NCBI GenBank assembly: GCA_016926405.1
Contig: JAFGOQ010000221.1
Location: 1-34,085, forward strand
Length of the DNA: 34,085 nucleotides
Source of the DNA: Bacteroidales bacterium
Lineage (GTDB): Bacteria; Bacteroidota; Bacteroidia; Bacteroidales; UBA6680
Reading direction: 5' to 3'
A program made the translations under genes and the position numbers. Positions 15,343 to 23,055 of the stretch are shown piece after piece. Under the pieces are notes generated by a model, which saw only the letters and a program-made list of their open reading frames with translations, was not told the DNA's origin and searched no databases. Position 1 is the stretch's first letter, and every line of letters begins with the position of its first letter.

Positions 15343-16623
15343 CTATAAGTTAGTTAAAACTTTGACCATTTTCTCTGTTAAAACAGAAATTTCTTTATCT
15401 GTTATAATAAAAGGAGGCATTGTGTATACCATTCTTCCAAATGGACGAATCCAAATACCCTCTTTTACAAACATCGGCTGAATAGTTTTCATATCAACAG
15501 CCTCGTGCATTTCAATAACTCCAATAGCACCTAGTACTCTAACGCTTTTTACCGATGCTAATTTCTTAGCCCTTTCTAGCCCTGCAATTAGTTGTTTTTC
15601 GATGTTTTTAACACGTTTTTGCCATTCTGTTTCTAGCAAAAGGTTGATGCTAGCAACTGCCACAGCACAAGCTAGAGGGTTTCCCATAAATGTTGGTCCG
15701 TGCATAAAAACACCTGGCTCTGCCGATGATATAGTGTTTGCTATATCGTCGGTGCACATTGTAGTAGCAAAACTCATATAGCCACCAGTAATGGCTTTAC
15801 CAAGACACAGAATATCGGGAACAATATTGGTATGGTTCATTGCGAAAAGTTCGCCTGTACGACCAAAGCCTGTTGCTATCTCGTCGAATATTAATAGTAT
15901 ATTATGCTTTTTACAACATGCCGATAGTTTGTTTAGATATTCGGGATGATAAAACCACATTCCACCAGCGCCCTGAACAATAGGCTCAAGAATAACCGCT
16001 GCAATTTTATCTCCTTTTGCCTCAATTACCGATTCCATTTCAAAGAAATCTGAGTCGTCCCATTGCTCATTAAAAGCCACTTGGGGTTGCGAAACGAAGT
16101 TTTGAATTGATAAGCGTTTGTTAAATATTGAGTGCATTCCATTAACAGGATCGCATACCGACATTGCATGCCAAGTATCGCCGTGATACCCATTTTTTAT
16201 TGTCAGGAATTCATTTTTAGACGACTCGCCTTTAGCATGCCAATACTGAAGAGCCATTTTCATAGCAACCTCAACTGCAACCGATCCCGAATCGCAATAG
16301 AAGACTTTTGTGAACTCTTCAGGTGTTATTTTCACAAGTAATTTTGCCAATTCAACAGCAGGTTGATGTGTTAATCCACCGAACATAATGTGCGACATTT
16401 TCTCGGTTTGCTTTTGTATGGCATTGTTTAATACAGGGTGGTTATAACCATGCACAGCAGCCCACCACGAAGACATTCCGTCGATAAGCTCACGTCCATC
16501 GTTTAATCGTATGTTACAACCTGTTGCACTCTCAACATGAAAAACCTCTAATGGATTTGTTGCCGATGTGTATGGATGCCAAATGTGTTGTTTGTCGAAG
16601 TCTAATAATTCCTTGTGGGTCAT
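15343..16623 (-). CDS. bioA: Adenosylmethionine-8-amino-7-oxononanoate aminotransferase
   Basis: BioA makes 7,8-diaminononanoate with S-adenosylmethionine as amino donor and PLP as cofactor. The start at 16623 gives the standard N-terminus (FDKQHIWHPYTS) and 426 residues; a TTG 30 bases upstream lies in a hairpin repeat and is unlikely. Family motifs present are GMSSWWAAVHGYNHP, FDEIATGFGRTG and ILCLGKAITGGYM with the PLP lysine (Lys276 from this start). The motif GPTFMGNPLACAVA follows. It sits between bioB and bioF. Confidence 0.95.
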   Translation of the reverse strand: MTHKELLDFDKQHIWHPYTSATNPLEVFHVESATGCNIRLNDGRELIDGMSSWWAAVHGYNHPVLNNAIQKQTEKMSHIMFGGLTHQPAVELAKLLVKITPEEFTKVFYCDSGSVAVEVAMKMALQYWHAKGESSKNEFLTIKNGYHGDTWHAMSVCDPVNGMHSIFNKRLSIQNFVSQPQVAFNEQWDDSDFFEMESVIEAKGDKIAAVILEPIVQGAGGMWFYHPEYLNKLSACCKKHNILLIFDEIATGFGRTGELFAMNHTNIVPDILCLGKAITGGYMSFATTMCTDDIANTISSAEPGVFMHGPTFMGNPLACAVAVASINLLLETEWQKRVKNIEKQLIAGLERAKKLASVKSVRVLGAIGVIEMHEAVDMKTIQPMFVKEGIWIRPFGRMVYTMPPFIITDKEISVLTEKMVKVLTNL

Positions 16624-16644
16624 ATTGTATTTATGTATTGATTG

Positions 16645-16670
16645 TAGAGACAAAGCGAGCCTTGTCTCTA
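16645..16670. repeat. 9-bp perfect hairpin between bioB and bioA
   Basis: TAGAGACAA (16645-16653) and TTGTCTCTA (16662-16670) pair around AGCGAGCC. There is no T tract on the minus strand, so it is not a terminator. The sequence resembles short AGAGACAAGGC palindromes I associate with dispersed repeats in Bacteroidota. It could adjust the bioB/bioA expression ratio or mRNA processing. Confidence 0.75.
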
Positions 16671-16685
16671 CTGTAAAAAAATCTG

Positions 16686-17654
16686 TTATTTATTTTTTTC
16701 AAGAGAGAATCCTGCAGCTTCAAATTTTTTAAAATCAGTTTTTACATCCGACCCTATTGTTGTAAGAAGATCGCCAACTAAAGCCGAATTAATACCAGCT
16801 TGCATTGCCTTATCTTCAATGTGTTTAATAATATTTCGTCCACCAGCAAATCGAAGGTTGGCATCGGGATTAATAAAGCGAAACAGAGCAATTGTAGTAA
16901 GAACTTCGTCGTCGGTAAGAGGTGTTGTTCCTTCCATTGGTGTTCCTTCAATAGGATTTAATATGTTTAAAGGAATTGATTTAACACCTATTTGTTTTAG
17001 TTCAAAAGCCATTTCTATTCGCTGTTCCATTGTTTCGCCCATGCCCATAATTCCACCCGAGCAAACTTTTAAACCAACTTCTTGTGCCATCTTAATTGTT
17101 TCTACTTTTTCGTCGTAGGTGTGGGTAGAACAAAGATTTGGAAAGAAAGAGCGAGCAGTTTCTAAATTACAGTGATAGTGTTCAACACCTCTGTCTTTAA
17201 GTTTTTGGAGTTGATCGCGATTAAGAAGCCCCATTGAAGCACACATGTGAAGTTTTGTATTGCTACGTATGTCATCATAAACTTTTAGCAATTTATCTAA
17301 TCGCATATTGTCTAAAGCTCTACCACTTGTTACTAAGCTAAATCGGTTTACTCCGTAATTATCGTTTTGTTTAGCAACTTCTAATGCTTCTTTAGAGCTT
17401 ATCACATCGTAAACTTCTATGTTAGTATTATGATGGACTGATTGCGAACACCACTTGCAATTTTCGGAACATTTTCCCGATCGAGCATTTAAAATAGAGC
17501 AGGTGTCGAACTTTTTACCAGCAAAGGTATCGCGTATTTCGCCGGCCGATTTATAAAGTAGCTCTTTATCTTGGCTTTTATATAGTTCTATAGCTTCGTC
17601 GAACGATATCTGGTTACCCTTTAATATGTTTTCTTTAATAGATAGTATTGACAT
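16686..17654 (-). CDS. bioB: Biotin synthase (radical SAM)
   Basis: BioB inserts sulfur into dethiobiotin using a radical-SAM [4Fe-4S] cluster and a sacrificial auxiliary cluster. The radical-SAM motif is CSENCKWC (Cys62, Cys66, Cys69). Further BioB hallmarks are HYHCNLETA, CSGGIMGMGET and FAGGRNII. The 322 residues fit the family. It is the first classical gene of the operon and lies 34 bp downstream of a small reading frame that ends in a terminator-like hairpin. Confidence 0.96.
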   Translation of the reverse strand: MSILSIKENILKGNQISFDEAIELYKSQDKELLYKSAGEIRDTFAGKKFDTCSILNARSGKCSENCKWCSQSVHHNTNIEVYDVISSKEALEVAKQNDNYGVNRFSLVTSGRALDNMRLDKLLKVYDDIRSNTKLHMCASMGLLNRDQLQKLKDRGVEHYHCNLETARSFFPNLCSTHTYDEKVETIKMAQEVGLKVCSGGIMGMGETMEQRIEMAFELKQIGVKSIPLNILNPIEGTPMEGTTPLTDDEVLTTIALFRFINPDANLRFAGGRNIIKHIEDKAMQAGINSALVGDLLTTIGSDVKTDFKKFEAAGFSLEKNK

Positions 17655-17670
17655 AATTTTAAAAATTTTA

Positions 17671-17707
17671 TAAAAAAATAAAGGCTCCCTACCAAAGTAG
17701 ACAGCCT
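17671..17707 (-). terminator. Terminator/attenuator hairpin before bioB
   Basis: On the minus strand AGGCT-GT-CTAC-TTTG-GTAG-GG-AGCCT (17707 to 17682) forms a two-part stem followed by a T-rich tail with seven consecutive T residues. The stop codon TAG of the small upstream reading frame (17691-17689) lies in the second CTAC/GTAG arm, so a terminating ribosome would cover the downstream arm. That geometry suggests transcription attenuation of the bio operon. Confidence 0.65.
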
Positions 17708-18015
17708 GAAAAAGTATATATGTTTAATGTAAAACCTACAGCAAGATAAATATCAGCATTTACTATTGGTAGTAATGTTGATAATAATTGTTGTTGTTCG
17801 CTTTGTTCGATATCAAAATCGTTTTCATCTTTTTTTGTCGAATCAAAAGAGAAAGAAAATAGATTCAGAAGTTGTTTCTCAACCTCTTTAATCATACCAA
17901 CAATAAGGTGGCCAATGTGCACAACTTTACCTATTACAGTAAAAAGAGCGTAGCTTTTTCTACTCCATCGGGTAAAAATAAAAATCTGATTGTTATGTAA
18001 ATTAGCTGTTTGCAT
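17689..18015 (-). CDS. Small 108-aa protein at the head of the biotin operon, unknown function
   Basis: The ATG at 18015 lies 8 bases after a near-perfect -7 box, so the mRNA leader is extremely short. A TTG one codon earlier is unlikely to be the start. The N-terminal half carries RWSRKSYALFTVIGKVVHIG, an amphipathic/hydrophobic stretch followed by GHLIVGMIKEVEKQLLNLF. The middle is acidic and glutamine-rich, and the end, NIYTFSGCLLW, is encoded by the terminator stem. The RWSRKSYALF segment reminds me of N-terminal segments of Bacteroidota proteins near vitamin genes, but I cannot verify this. It may be a true protein, a regulatory leader peptide, or both. Confidence 0.55.
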   Translation of the reverse strand: MQTANLHNNQIFIFTRWSRKSYALFTVIGKVVHIGHLIVGMIKEVEKQLLNLFSFSFDSTKKDENDFDIEQSEQQQLLSTLLPIVNADIYLAVGFTLNIYTFSGCLLW

Positions 18016-18023
18016 CAATGGTG

Positions 18024-18031
18024 CAAAGATA
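18024..18031 (-). promoter_or_regulatory. -7 box of the biotin operon promoter
   Basis: TATCTTTG read on the minus strand matches TAnnTTTG exactly and continues GCACC. It lies 8 bases before the ATG of the small leading frame, so transcription would begin within a few bases of the start codon. No biotin-dependent operator such as a clear BirA or BioR palindrome was recognised nearby. Confidence 0.6.
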
Positions 18032-18160
18032 AGTTTTTTTTATTAGAGCACCGAAATTGAGAATAATGTTATGCTAATTATTTGATGTTAAATGACATTA
18101 TTTTTTTTGATGAATAAATAGTGCTATAATGACAATGGATTGTATTTAATACTAAATTTC

Positions 18161-18177
18161 GCCTTTTAAAAAAAGGC
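18161..18177 (+). repeat. 7-bp hairpin just before the GNAT/ATP-grasp start
   Basis: GCCTTTT and AAAAGGC form a perfect stem around AAA, ending 6 bases before the ATG at 18184. A weak -7-like TAAATTTC lies directly upstream at 18153. The hairpin would sit in the ribosome-loading region and could limit translation. Confidence 0.5.
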
Positions 18178-18183
18178 TTATTA

Positions 18184-20151
18184 ATGAATGTAACCATTAG
18201 GGAATCAGTATTATCTGATTTAAGTTTTCTTGAGGATTTAGAGCAAAAATGTTTTCCGAAGTTTCAGCAATCTTCACGACGCTCGTTGCGTCATAGCTTG
18301 TCGAGTCCTTTTCAGAGAATATTGATTGCCGAAGTAAAGCAAAAGGGCGAGAATATTTCTGTTGCCTCGGCTGTGTTGAATCAGTATAGCCGTACTTTGC
18401 GAATATTTTCGATTGCTGTGTTACCACAATATATGGGTAAGGGAATAGGCGAAAGTATTCTTAATTACATTAAAAATATTGGCGATAAAAATGGTTACGA
18501 GAAGCTATCGCTGGAGGCGTTAAAATCGGATACAAAGCTTATTAACTGGTATACTAAGGCTGGTTTTGTGAAAACTGCTGATTTGCCAAATTACTATTCA
18601 GACAATATAGACGGTGTACGAATGGTGTTGTCGCTCTCGGCACTAGGCGATAAGAATGCAATGTCCAATATTGTTGTTGTTGATAATCCAAAGAAATGGA
18701 AGCTCGAAATTGAAGGCGTTAGAGTTGTTTCATCGAAGAAATATCTCTCCGATCACGAATTTCAATCGCTAAAAAATGCTCGCATTTTTAACCTTTCAGG
18801 ATCGTACCGCTACCAGAGTATGGGTTATTATGTTTCGTTACTTGCCTCGGCTCGTGAGCATCGTGCTATTCCTAATGTTACTACTATTCGCGATTTTAGA
18901 AATGTTTCTATTATACGAACAGTTGCTCAAGATATTGACGATTTATTACAAGAGTCTCTGAAAAAAGTATCGCAATGCAGCTTCTCATTTAACATATACT
19001 TTGGTCAGACCATTGATAAAAATTATAAGCAGTTAGGACAAAGTTTGTATCGTCTTTTCGAAACGCCTATTATGAACGTTGTTTTTAATAAAACCGATCG
19101 ATGGGTTATTCAGAAGGTAAGCCCACTGAGCATGGATAAAATTGACGATACTGATTTTAACTATATTCAGAAATTTGCTCACGATTATTTTTGCAAGAAA
19201 CGTTTTCAGCGTCATCGTTTTAATAATTATAAATACGATTTGGCTATTTTAGTTAATCCAAACGAGCAAAATCCGCCATCGAATGCAGAGGCGTTGAATA
19301 ATTTTAAAGAGGCTGCTCGTAAAATTGGTTTCTATACCGAATTTATTACAAAAGACGACTACGATAGATTAAGCGAATTTGATGCTCTTTTTATTCGCGA
19401 GACAACAAATGTTAACGACTATACTTACCATTTTGCTCGAACAGCTTATGCCGAGGGTTTAGTTGTTATTGATGATCCTTGGTCTATATTGCGCTGTTCA
19501 AATAAAATATTCTTGGAAGAGCGTATGCGTCAGAATAAAATATTGACGCCAAAAACCTGGATTTTGACTCGCGACTCTTTAAAAAAGAAAAATTGCGACG
19601 AAGCTTTTACCTTTCCTCTTGTTTTGAAACAGCCCGATAGTGCTTTCTCTTTGGGTGTTACAAAGGTTAATAATGCCGAAGAACTTTCTGTTTCGTTGAA
19701 TAATTTATTTAAGAAAAGTGATTTAATTATTGCGCAGGAGTTTTTACCTTCGGACTTTGATTGGCGCATAGGAGTGTTAGATCAGAAGCCTCTGTTTGCT
19801 TGTAAATATTTTATGGCAAAAGGGCATTGGCAGATAATGAATTGGGAGAAAACGGGCGACGATAGTCTTGGCGATTCAACCACTTTACCAATTGAAGAGG
19901 TTCCCGAAGCCGTTTTAAAAGCGGCAACTAAAGCTGCTGGCTTAATGGGCGATGGTCTTTATGGTGTTGATTTAAAAATGATTGATGGCAAAGTTTACAC
20001 AATAGAAGTAAACGACAATCCAAACATAGATCAAGGTATTGAAGATCTTGTTCTTAAAGAGTCGTTGTATTTAAGAATTATGCAATCAATTTATAATAGA
20101 ATTGAAATGTCTAGAAATATTGACAGATTTGTGTCGGTAAAAGCAGATTAA
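18184..20151 (+). CDS. GNAT / RLAN / RimK-like ATP-grasp fusion (putative amino-acid or peptide ligase)
   Basis: Three modules are visible in 655 residues. Residues 1-150 form a GNAT acetyltransferase with motif A IAVLPQYMGKGIGES (Gln82-Gly87). Residues about 165-310 match the N-terminal domain that accompanies RimK-like ATP-grasps (RLAN), with FNLSGSYRYQSMGYYVSLLA. Residues about 365-640 form the ATP-grasp: VIDDPWSILRCSNKIFLEERM, LVLKQPDSAFSLGV, and the Mg-binding YTIEVNDNPN with Glu608 and Asn610. RimK-type enzymes add glutamate or other amino acids to carboxylates or protein C-termini. GNAT-RLAN-ATP-grasp fusions were described in comparative surveys of amidoligases. The next gene encodes a protein with an all-acidic C-terminus, a possible substrate. 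The actual substrate is unknown. Confidence 0.85.
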   Translation: MNVTIRESVLSDLSFLEDLEQKCFPKFQQSSRRSLRHSLSSPFQRILIAEVKQKGENISVASAVLNQYSRTLRIFSIAVLPQYMGKGIGESILNYIKNIGDKNGYEKLSLEALKSDTKLINWYTKAGFVKTADLPNYYSDNIDGVRMVLSLSALGDKNAMSNIVVVDNPKKWKLEIEGVRVVSSKKYLSDHEFQSLKNARIFNLSGSYRYQSMGYYVSLLASAREHRAIPNVTTIRDFRNVSIIRTVAQDIDDLLQESLKKVSQCSFSFNIYFGQTIDKNYKQLGQSLYRLFETPIMNVVFNKTDRWVIQKVSPLSMDKIDDTDFNYIQKFAHDYFCKKRFQRHRFNNYKYDLAILVNPNEQNPPSNAEALNNFKEAARKIGFYTEFITKDDYDRLSEFDALFIRETTNVNDYTYHFARTAYAEGLVVIDDPWSILRCSNKIFLEERMRQNKILTPKTWILTRDSLKKKNCDEAFTFPLVLKQPDSAFSLGVTKVNNAEELSVSLNNLFKKSDLIIAQEFLPSDFDWRIGVLDQKPLFACKYFMAKGHWQIMNWEKTGDDSLGDSTTLPIEEVPEAVLKAATKAAGLMGDGLYGVDLKMIDGKVYTIEVNDNPNIDQGIEDLVLKESLYLRIMQSIYNRIEMSRNIDRFVSVKAD

Positions 20152-20221
20152 ACAAAAAAAATTAATAATATTAGGTTTACAAATAGATAAACCAATTTCA
20201 AACTTTATAATATAGTTTTAG

Positions 20222-20605
20222 ATGAGTACAAATAAATTAAGAGTAATCACAGATTTCGAAAAACTAAGCACCGAACTTCAAGAGCAGGTGAAGCTTGTTT
20301 ATCCAGAAGGTTATAGCCAACATCTTATTACTTTTACAAATCAGAAAGGTGAATTGGTAAGTGCTCTTCGTTTTGAAACCGATGATAAGATTTATATGAT
20401 TCGTATGTCGGTTCAAATGGCTAGAGATCTTGTTGATGACGATCCTGATTTCGACGATTTAGGAAATCTTATGGATGATACAAAAGCTGAATATGCTGAT
20501 AAACACTCTGATGTTGACTATTTGTCGGAAAACGAGAATTACGATGACGATGATATTGCAGATACTAGCGACGACGATGATGACGACGACGATGATGAAG
20601 ATTAG
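20222..20605 (+). CDS. Small acidic protein with polyaspartate C-terminus
   Basis: This 127-residue cytoplasmic-looking protein has a folded N-terminal part of about 75 residues (LRVITDFEKLSTELQEQVKL, then an alternating strand LITFTNQKGELVSALRFE). An increasingly acidic tail follows, and the last 11 residues are all Asp or Glu. I believe homologous N-terminal parts are common in Bacteroidales as uncharacterised proteins, but that is recollection. It follows the ATP-grasp fusion by 70 bp on the same strand and is closed by its own terminator. The acidic end could be a substrate for glutamyl ligation by the neighbour, or simply a charge-rich tail that binds basic partners or metal. Confidence 0.8.
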   Translation: MSTNKLRVITDFEKLSTELQEQVKLVYPEGYSQHLITFTNQKGELVSALRFETDDKIYMIRMSVQMARDLVDDDPDFDDLGNLMDDTKAEYADKHSDVDYLSENENYDDDDIADTSDDDDDDDDDED

Positions 20606-20629
20606 TAATATTTCATTTTAAAAATAATT

Positions 20630-20661
20630 AAATTGCTACTTGTTTACGAGTGGCAATTTTT
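20630..20661 (+). terminator. Intrinsic terminator after the acidic protein gene
   Basis: AAATTGC-T-ACTTG pairs with CGAGT-G-GCAATTT around a TTTA loop, with two T-G wobbles, and the 3' arm runs into five T residues. It separates the ATP-grasp/acidic-protein unit from mscS. Confidence 0.75.
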
Positions 20662-20697
20662 GTAATCTGTAATTTATAATTGTGTAAAATTAAACCT

Positions 20698-21537
20698 ATG
20701 AATGACGAAACTTTACGTTATGTACTATTAATATTCGGAACTCTGTTTGTTGTAACTGTAACGTCGCTTTTTTTACGCAAACTAATTTCTATAGCAATTA
20801 AAAAGAATAGTAAGATATTGGGTGTTAGTCCAACAACTTATGTGTTTCTAAAAAATTCAATTAGTTTTATTCTTTACTCGGTAGGTATTTTCTGGATATT
20901 CTATAATATACCTTATTTTAAGACACTTGGTTCGGCACTATTTGCTGGTGCTGGTATTTTTGCCGCTGTTATTGGATTTGCATCACAAAAAGCATTCTCG
21001 AATATAATCAGCGGACTGTTTATTCTTATTTTCAAGCCTTTTAGAGTTGGCGATATTATTGAAGTTTCGGCAAATAGTAAAGGCGTTGTTGAGGAGATCA
21101 CTCTTCGTCATACTGTTATTCGCGACTATGAATTTCGAAGAGTTGTAATTCCTAATGCAATTATTAGCGAACAGACAATTATTAACAGCACAATTACCGA
21201 CGAGAAAATTAGAAAGCATATTGAGATAGGTATCTCGTACGAATCGGATATCGATCTGGCTATAAAGATTATTCAACAAGTTATTGAAAAACATCCTTTA
21301 GTATTAGATAATAGAACAAATGAAGAGAAAGAGCTGAACGAACCAATTGTTCCTATTAAATTAATTGGCTTGGGCGATTTTGCTGTCACACTTAAGGCTT
21401 ATGCTTGGGTTAAAAACAATGCCGATTCGTTTGCACTATTAACCGATTCACTTTATTCAATTAAAAAAGAATTTGTTAAACAAGGTATCGATATTCCGTA
21501 TCCACATCGAACAATTGTTTATAAAGACAAAAAATAA
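20698..21537 (+). CDS. Small-conductance mechanosensitive channel, MscS family
   Basis: This inner-membrane channel opens under membrane tension to release solutes. The ATG at 20698 gives 279 residues; an in-frame TTG 18 bases upstream lacks support. Three membrane helices precede the soluble vestibule. The pore helix TM3 has the Gly/Ala pattern LFAGAGIFAAVIGFASQKAF, and the beta domain follows with FKPFRVGDIIEV and GVVEEITLRHTVIRD, all MscS signatures. The length matches Escherichia coli MscS (286). corA follows after 18 bp, so the two likely form an ion/osmotic operon. Confidence 0.93.
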   Translation: MNDETLRYVLLIFGTLFVVTVTSLFLRKLISIAIKKNSKILGVSPTTYVFLKNSISFILYSVGIFWIFYNIPYFKTLGSALFAGAGIFAAVIGFASQKAFSNIISGLFILIFKPFRVGDIIEVSANSKGVVEEITLRHTVIRDYEFRRVVIPNAIISEQTIINSTITDEKIRKHIEIGISYESDIDLAIKIIQQVIEKHPLVLDNRTNEEKELNEPIVPIKLIGLGDFAVTLKAYAWVKNNADSFALLTDSLYSIKKEFVKQGIDIPYPHRTIVYKDKK

Positions 21538-21555
21538 ATCGTTAAACAACTGCTT

Positions 21556-22560
21556 ATGACTAATATTAAATATGCAAATCCAGATTTACTTGATTTCTTT
21601 GAAAATACATCGCTAATAGAGTATTCAAAAGAAAATTATAGTCGTAAGCAGTTTGATAATATTGATGATGTTTTCTTTAATGAGATTAACGGTGTAAACT
21701 GGTTGAATATTTATGGGTTTAACCATAAGAAGCAGATTAAAGAGATTATTGAAAAAAATAATCTCGATGAGTTTCTTATTAATATAACACAAGACACCAA
21801 TCATAGAAATAAAGTTATTGAGCTTGAAGACTCCTTATGTTTAACATTAAAGATTTTAATTTTCGAAGATCAGGAGCTTCAGTTTGAACAGATGATTTTT
21901 ATTGCTTCGCCAAATTATGTGTGGAGTATTCAGGAGAAAGTTGGCGATTATTTCGAAGAAATTAGAACTAGAATACGAGAAAACCGAGGTATAATAAGAA
22001 AACGAAATGCCGATTATTTGCTGTATCGACTAATTGAGACAATAATTGATAACTACAGTATGTCGCTCGAAAAACTTCTTCAGAAAAATAAAGAGTTAAT
22101 TGATTTAGAAAATATTAAGCCCGATCCGCAATTTGCTATTACTGTTGAAAGTGGTAAGCAAGATCTTTTTAAAATGAAGAAAGCGCTTGTTAGTTTGCGC
22201 GAAGCAATTAGTGGGTTAGAAAAACTAGATATAGATAATTTTAGCACCCATTATTTTAGCGAAGTAAAAGAACAGGCTAGCTTTATGATTGATGATATTG
22301 ATTTTAATCTTCAGCAGCTAGAGAGTAGTATAAATCTAATTTTTAATATTCAAAGTCATCAGCTAAATCAGGTTATGAAAACACTTACTGTTTTCTCGGT
22401 TATTTTTATTCCGTTAACTTTTTTGGCTGGTGTTTACGGAATGAATTTTAAAAATATTCCCGAGCTCGAAACCCAATATGGATATTTTGTTATCTGGGGT
22501 GTAATGGTTCTTATTGCAATATTAGCAGTTAGTTATTTTAGAAGAAAAAAATGGTTCTAG
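21556..22560 (+). CDS. corA: CorA-family magnesium/cobalt transporter
   Basis: CorA proteins are pentameric channels for Mg2+ and other divalent ions. The large cytosolic N-terminal domain (residues 1-270) with long helices is followed by two C-terminal membrane helices. The signature Gly-Met-Asn is at residues 295-297 at the end of TM1 (LAGVYGMNF). The usual loop acidic residue region reads FKNIPELETQYG, and a basic tail (RRKKWF) closes the protein. At 334 residues it has normal length. It is co-oriented with mscS and 18 bp away. Confidence 0.93.
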   Translation: MTNIKYANPDLLDFFENTSLIEYSKENYSRKQFDNIDDVFFNEINGVNWLNIYGFNHKKQIKEIIEKNNLDEFLINITQDTNHRNKVIELEDSLCLTLKILIFEDQELQFEQMIFIASPNYVWSIQEKVGDYFEEIRTRIRENRGIIRKRNADYLLYRLIETIIDNYSMSLEKLLQKNKELIDLENIKPDPQFAITVESGKQDLFKMKKALVSLREAISGLEKLDIDNFSTHYFSEVKEQASFMIDDIDFNLQQLESSINLIFNIQSHQLNQVMKTLTVFSVIFIPLTFLAGVYGMNFKNIPELETQYGYFVIWGVMVLIAILAVSYFRRKKWF

Positions 22561-22882
22561 TGGCTATTGGTTAATATGGTTTACATAGAGCAAAAATATT
22601 TTAGCAATGTGTTTCTACTTGTTTTTAGAGTGTTTATATAGCCTTTCAGTAGAAATACCAAAAACCAACCTTTATTTGCGACATGGTTTAATTAAAACCG
22701 ACTGTTTAAATCAATACCAACGGTTTAGAATCAACTTATGTCTCTAAACATCAATACTTGTCACGAAAAAATATCGTTTTTTTCTTTAAAAAGTTCAAAA
22801 TAATGGCTTTTTAAGCTCGTTTTGCTAATTTTTGCATTCGAAAAACCCAGTAAAATCGGGCATTTCAGAGGGGGTGTAAAAT

Positions 22883-22960
22883 GATACCTATGGAAGAAAA
22901 ATTTCATACCTATGGAAATAAAATTCCATAGGTATGAAAACTTAGAATCATACCTATGAC
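22883..22960. repeat. Four CATACCTATG motifs, two forming a 16-bp perfect inverted repeat
   Basis: Copies lie at 22883-22895, 22902-22917, 22924-22939 (inverted) and 22949-22960. The two middle ones are TTTCATACCTATGGAA and its exact reverse complement around a six-base spacer. Start-to-start spacing is about 21-25 bp, near two helical turns. No T tract follows, so the hairpin is not an obvious terminator. It may be a protein-binding cluster or a short dispersed repeat. Confidence 0.85.
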
Positions 22961-23026
22961 AAAAAGAGTAGATACTAATGAAATTTTTCACTGTAAAGTA
23001 AAAAGTTTATTTTTTATAGTTGTTGT

Positions 23027-23053
23027 AAAATACACGTAGGTGTGTATTTTTTT
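23027..23053. terminator. Bidirectional intrinsic terminator
   Basis: AAAATACAC and GTGTATTTT form a perfect 9-bp stem around GTAGGT. Seven consecutive Ts run from the right arm on the plus strand, and on the minus strand the stem ends in TTTT after an A tract. It starts two bases beyond the stop codon of the VanZ-like gene and lies downstream of corA. Confidence 0.8.
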
Positions 23054-23055
23054 CG

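Larger units (their letters stand above)
22561..23055. other. Intergenic region between convergent corA and the VanZ-like gene
   Basis: This 495-bp stretch has no credible gene. A 76-codon minus-strand frame at 22761-22991 consists largely of the repeated CATACCTATG motifs read through and is probably chance. The right half holds the CATACCTATG cluster and a bidirectional terminator; in 22561-22880 I see nothing beyond short AT-rich symmetry such as GGTTTAATTAAAACC. Confidence 0.6.

Noticed and set aside
17655-18183. Biotin-sensing riboswitch upstream of bioB
   Set aside because: No known biotin riboswitch class exists to compare with, and the only structured element is the terminator-like hairpin; the leader is only a few bases long.
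22761-22991. Minus-strand 76-codon reading frame
   Set aside because: Most of it runs through the CATACCTATG inverted repeats and AT-rich sequence; the peptide is rich in Phe/Tyr/His as expected of chance translation, with no sign of a start region.
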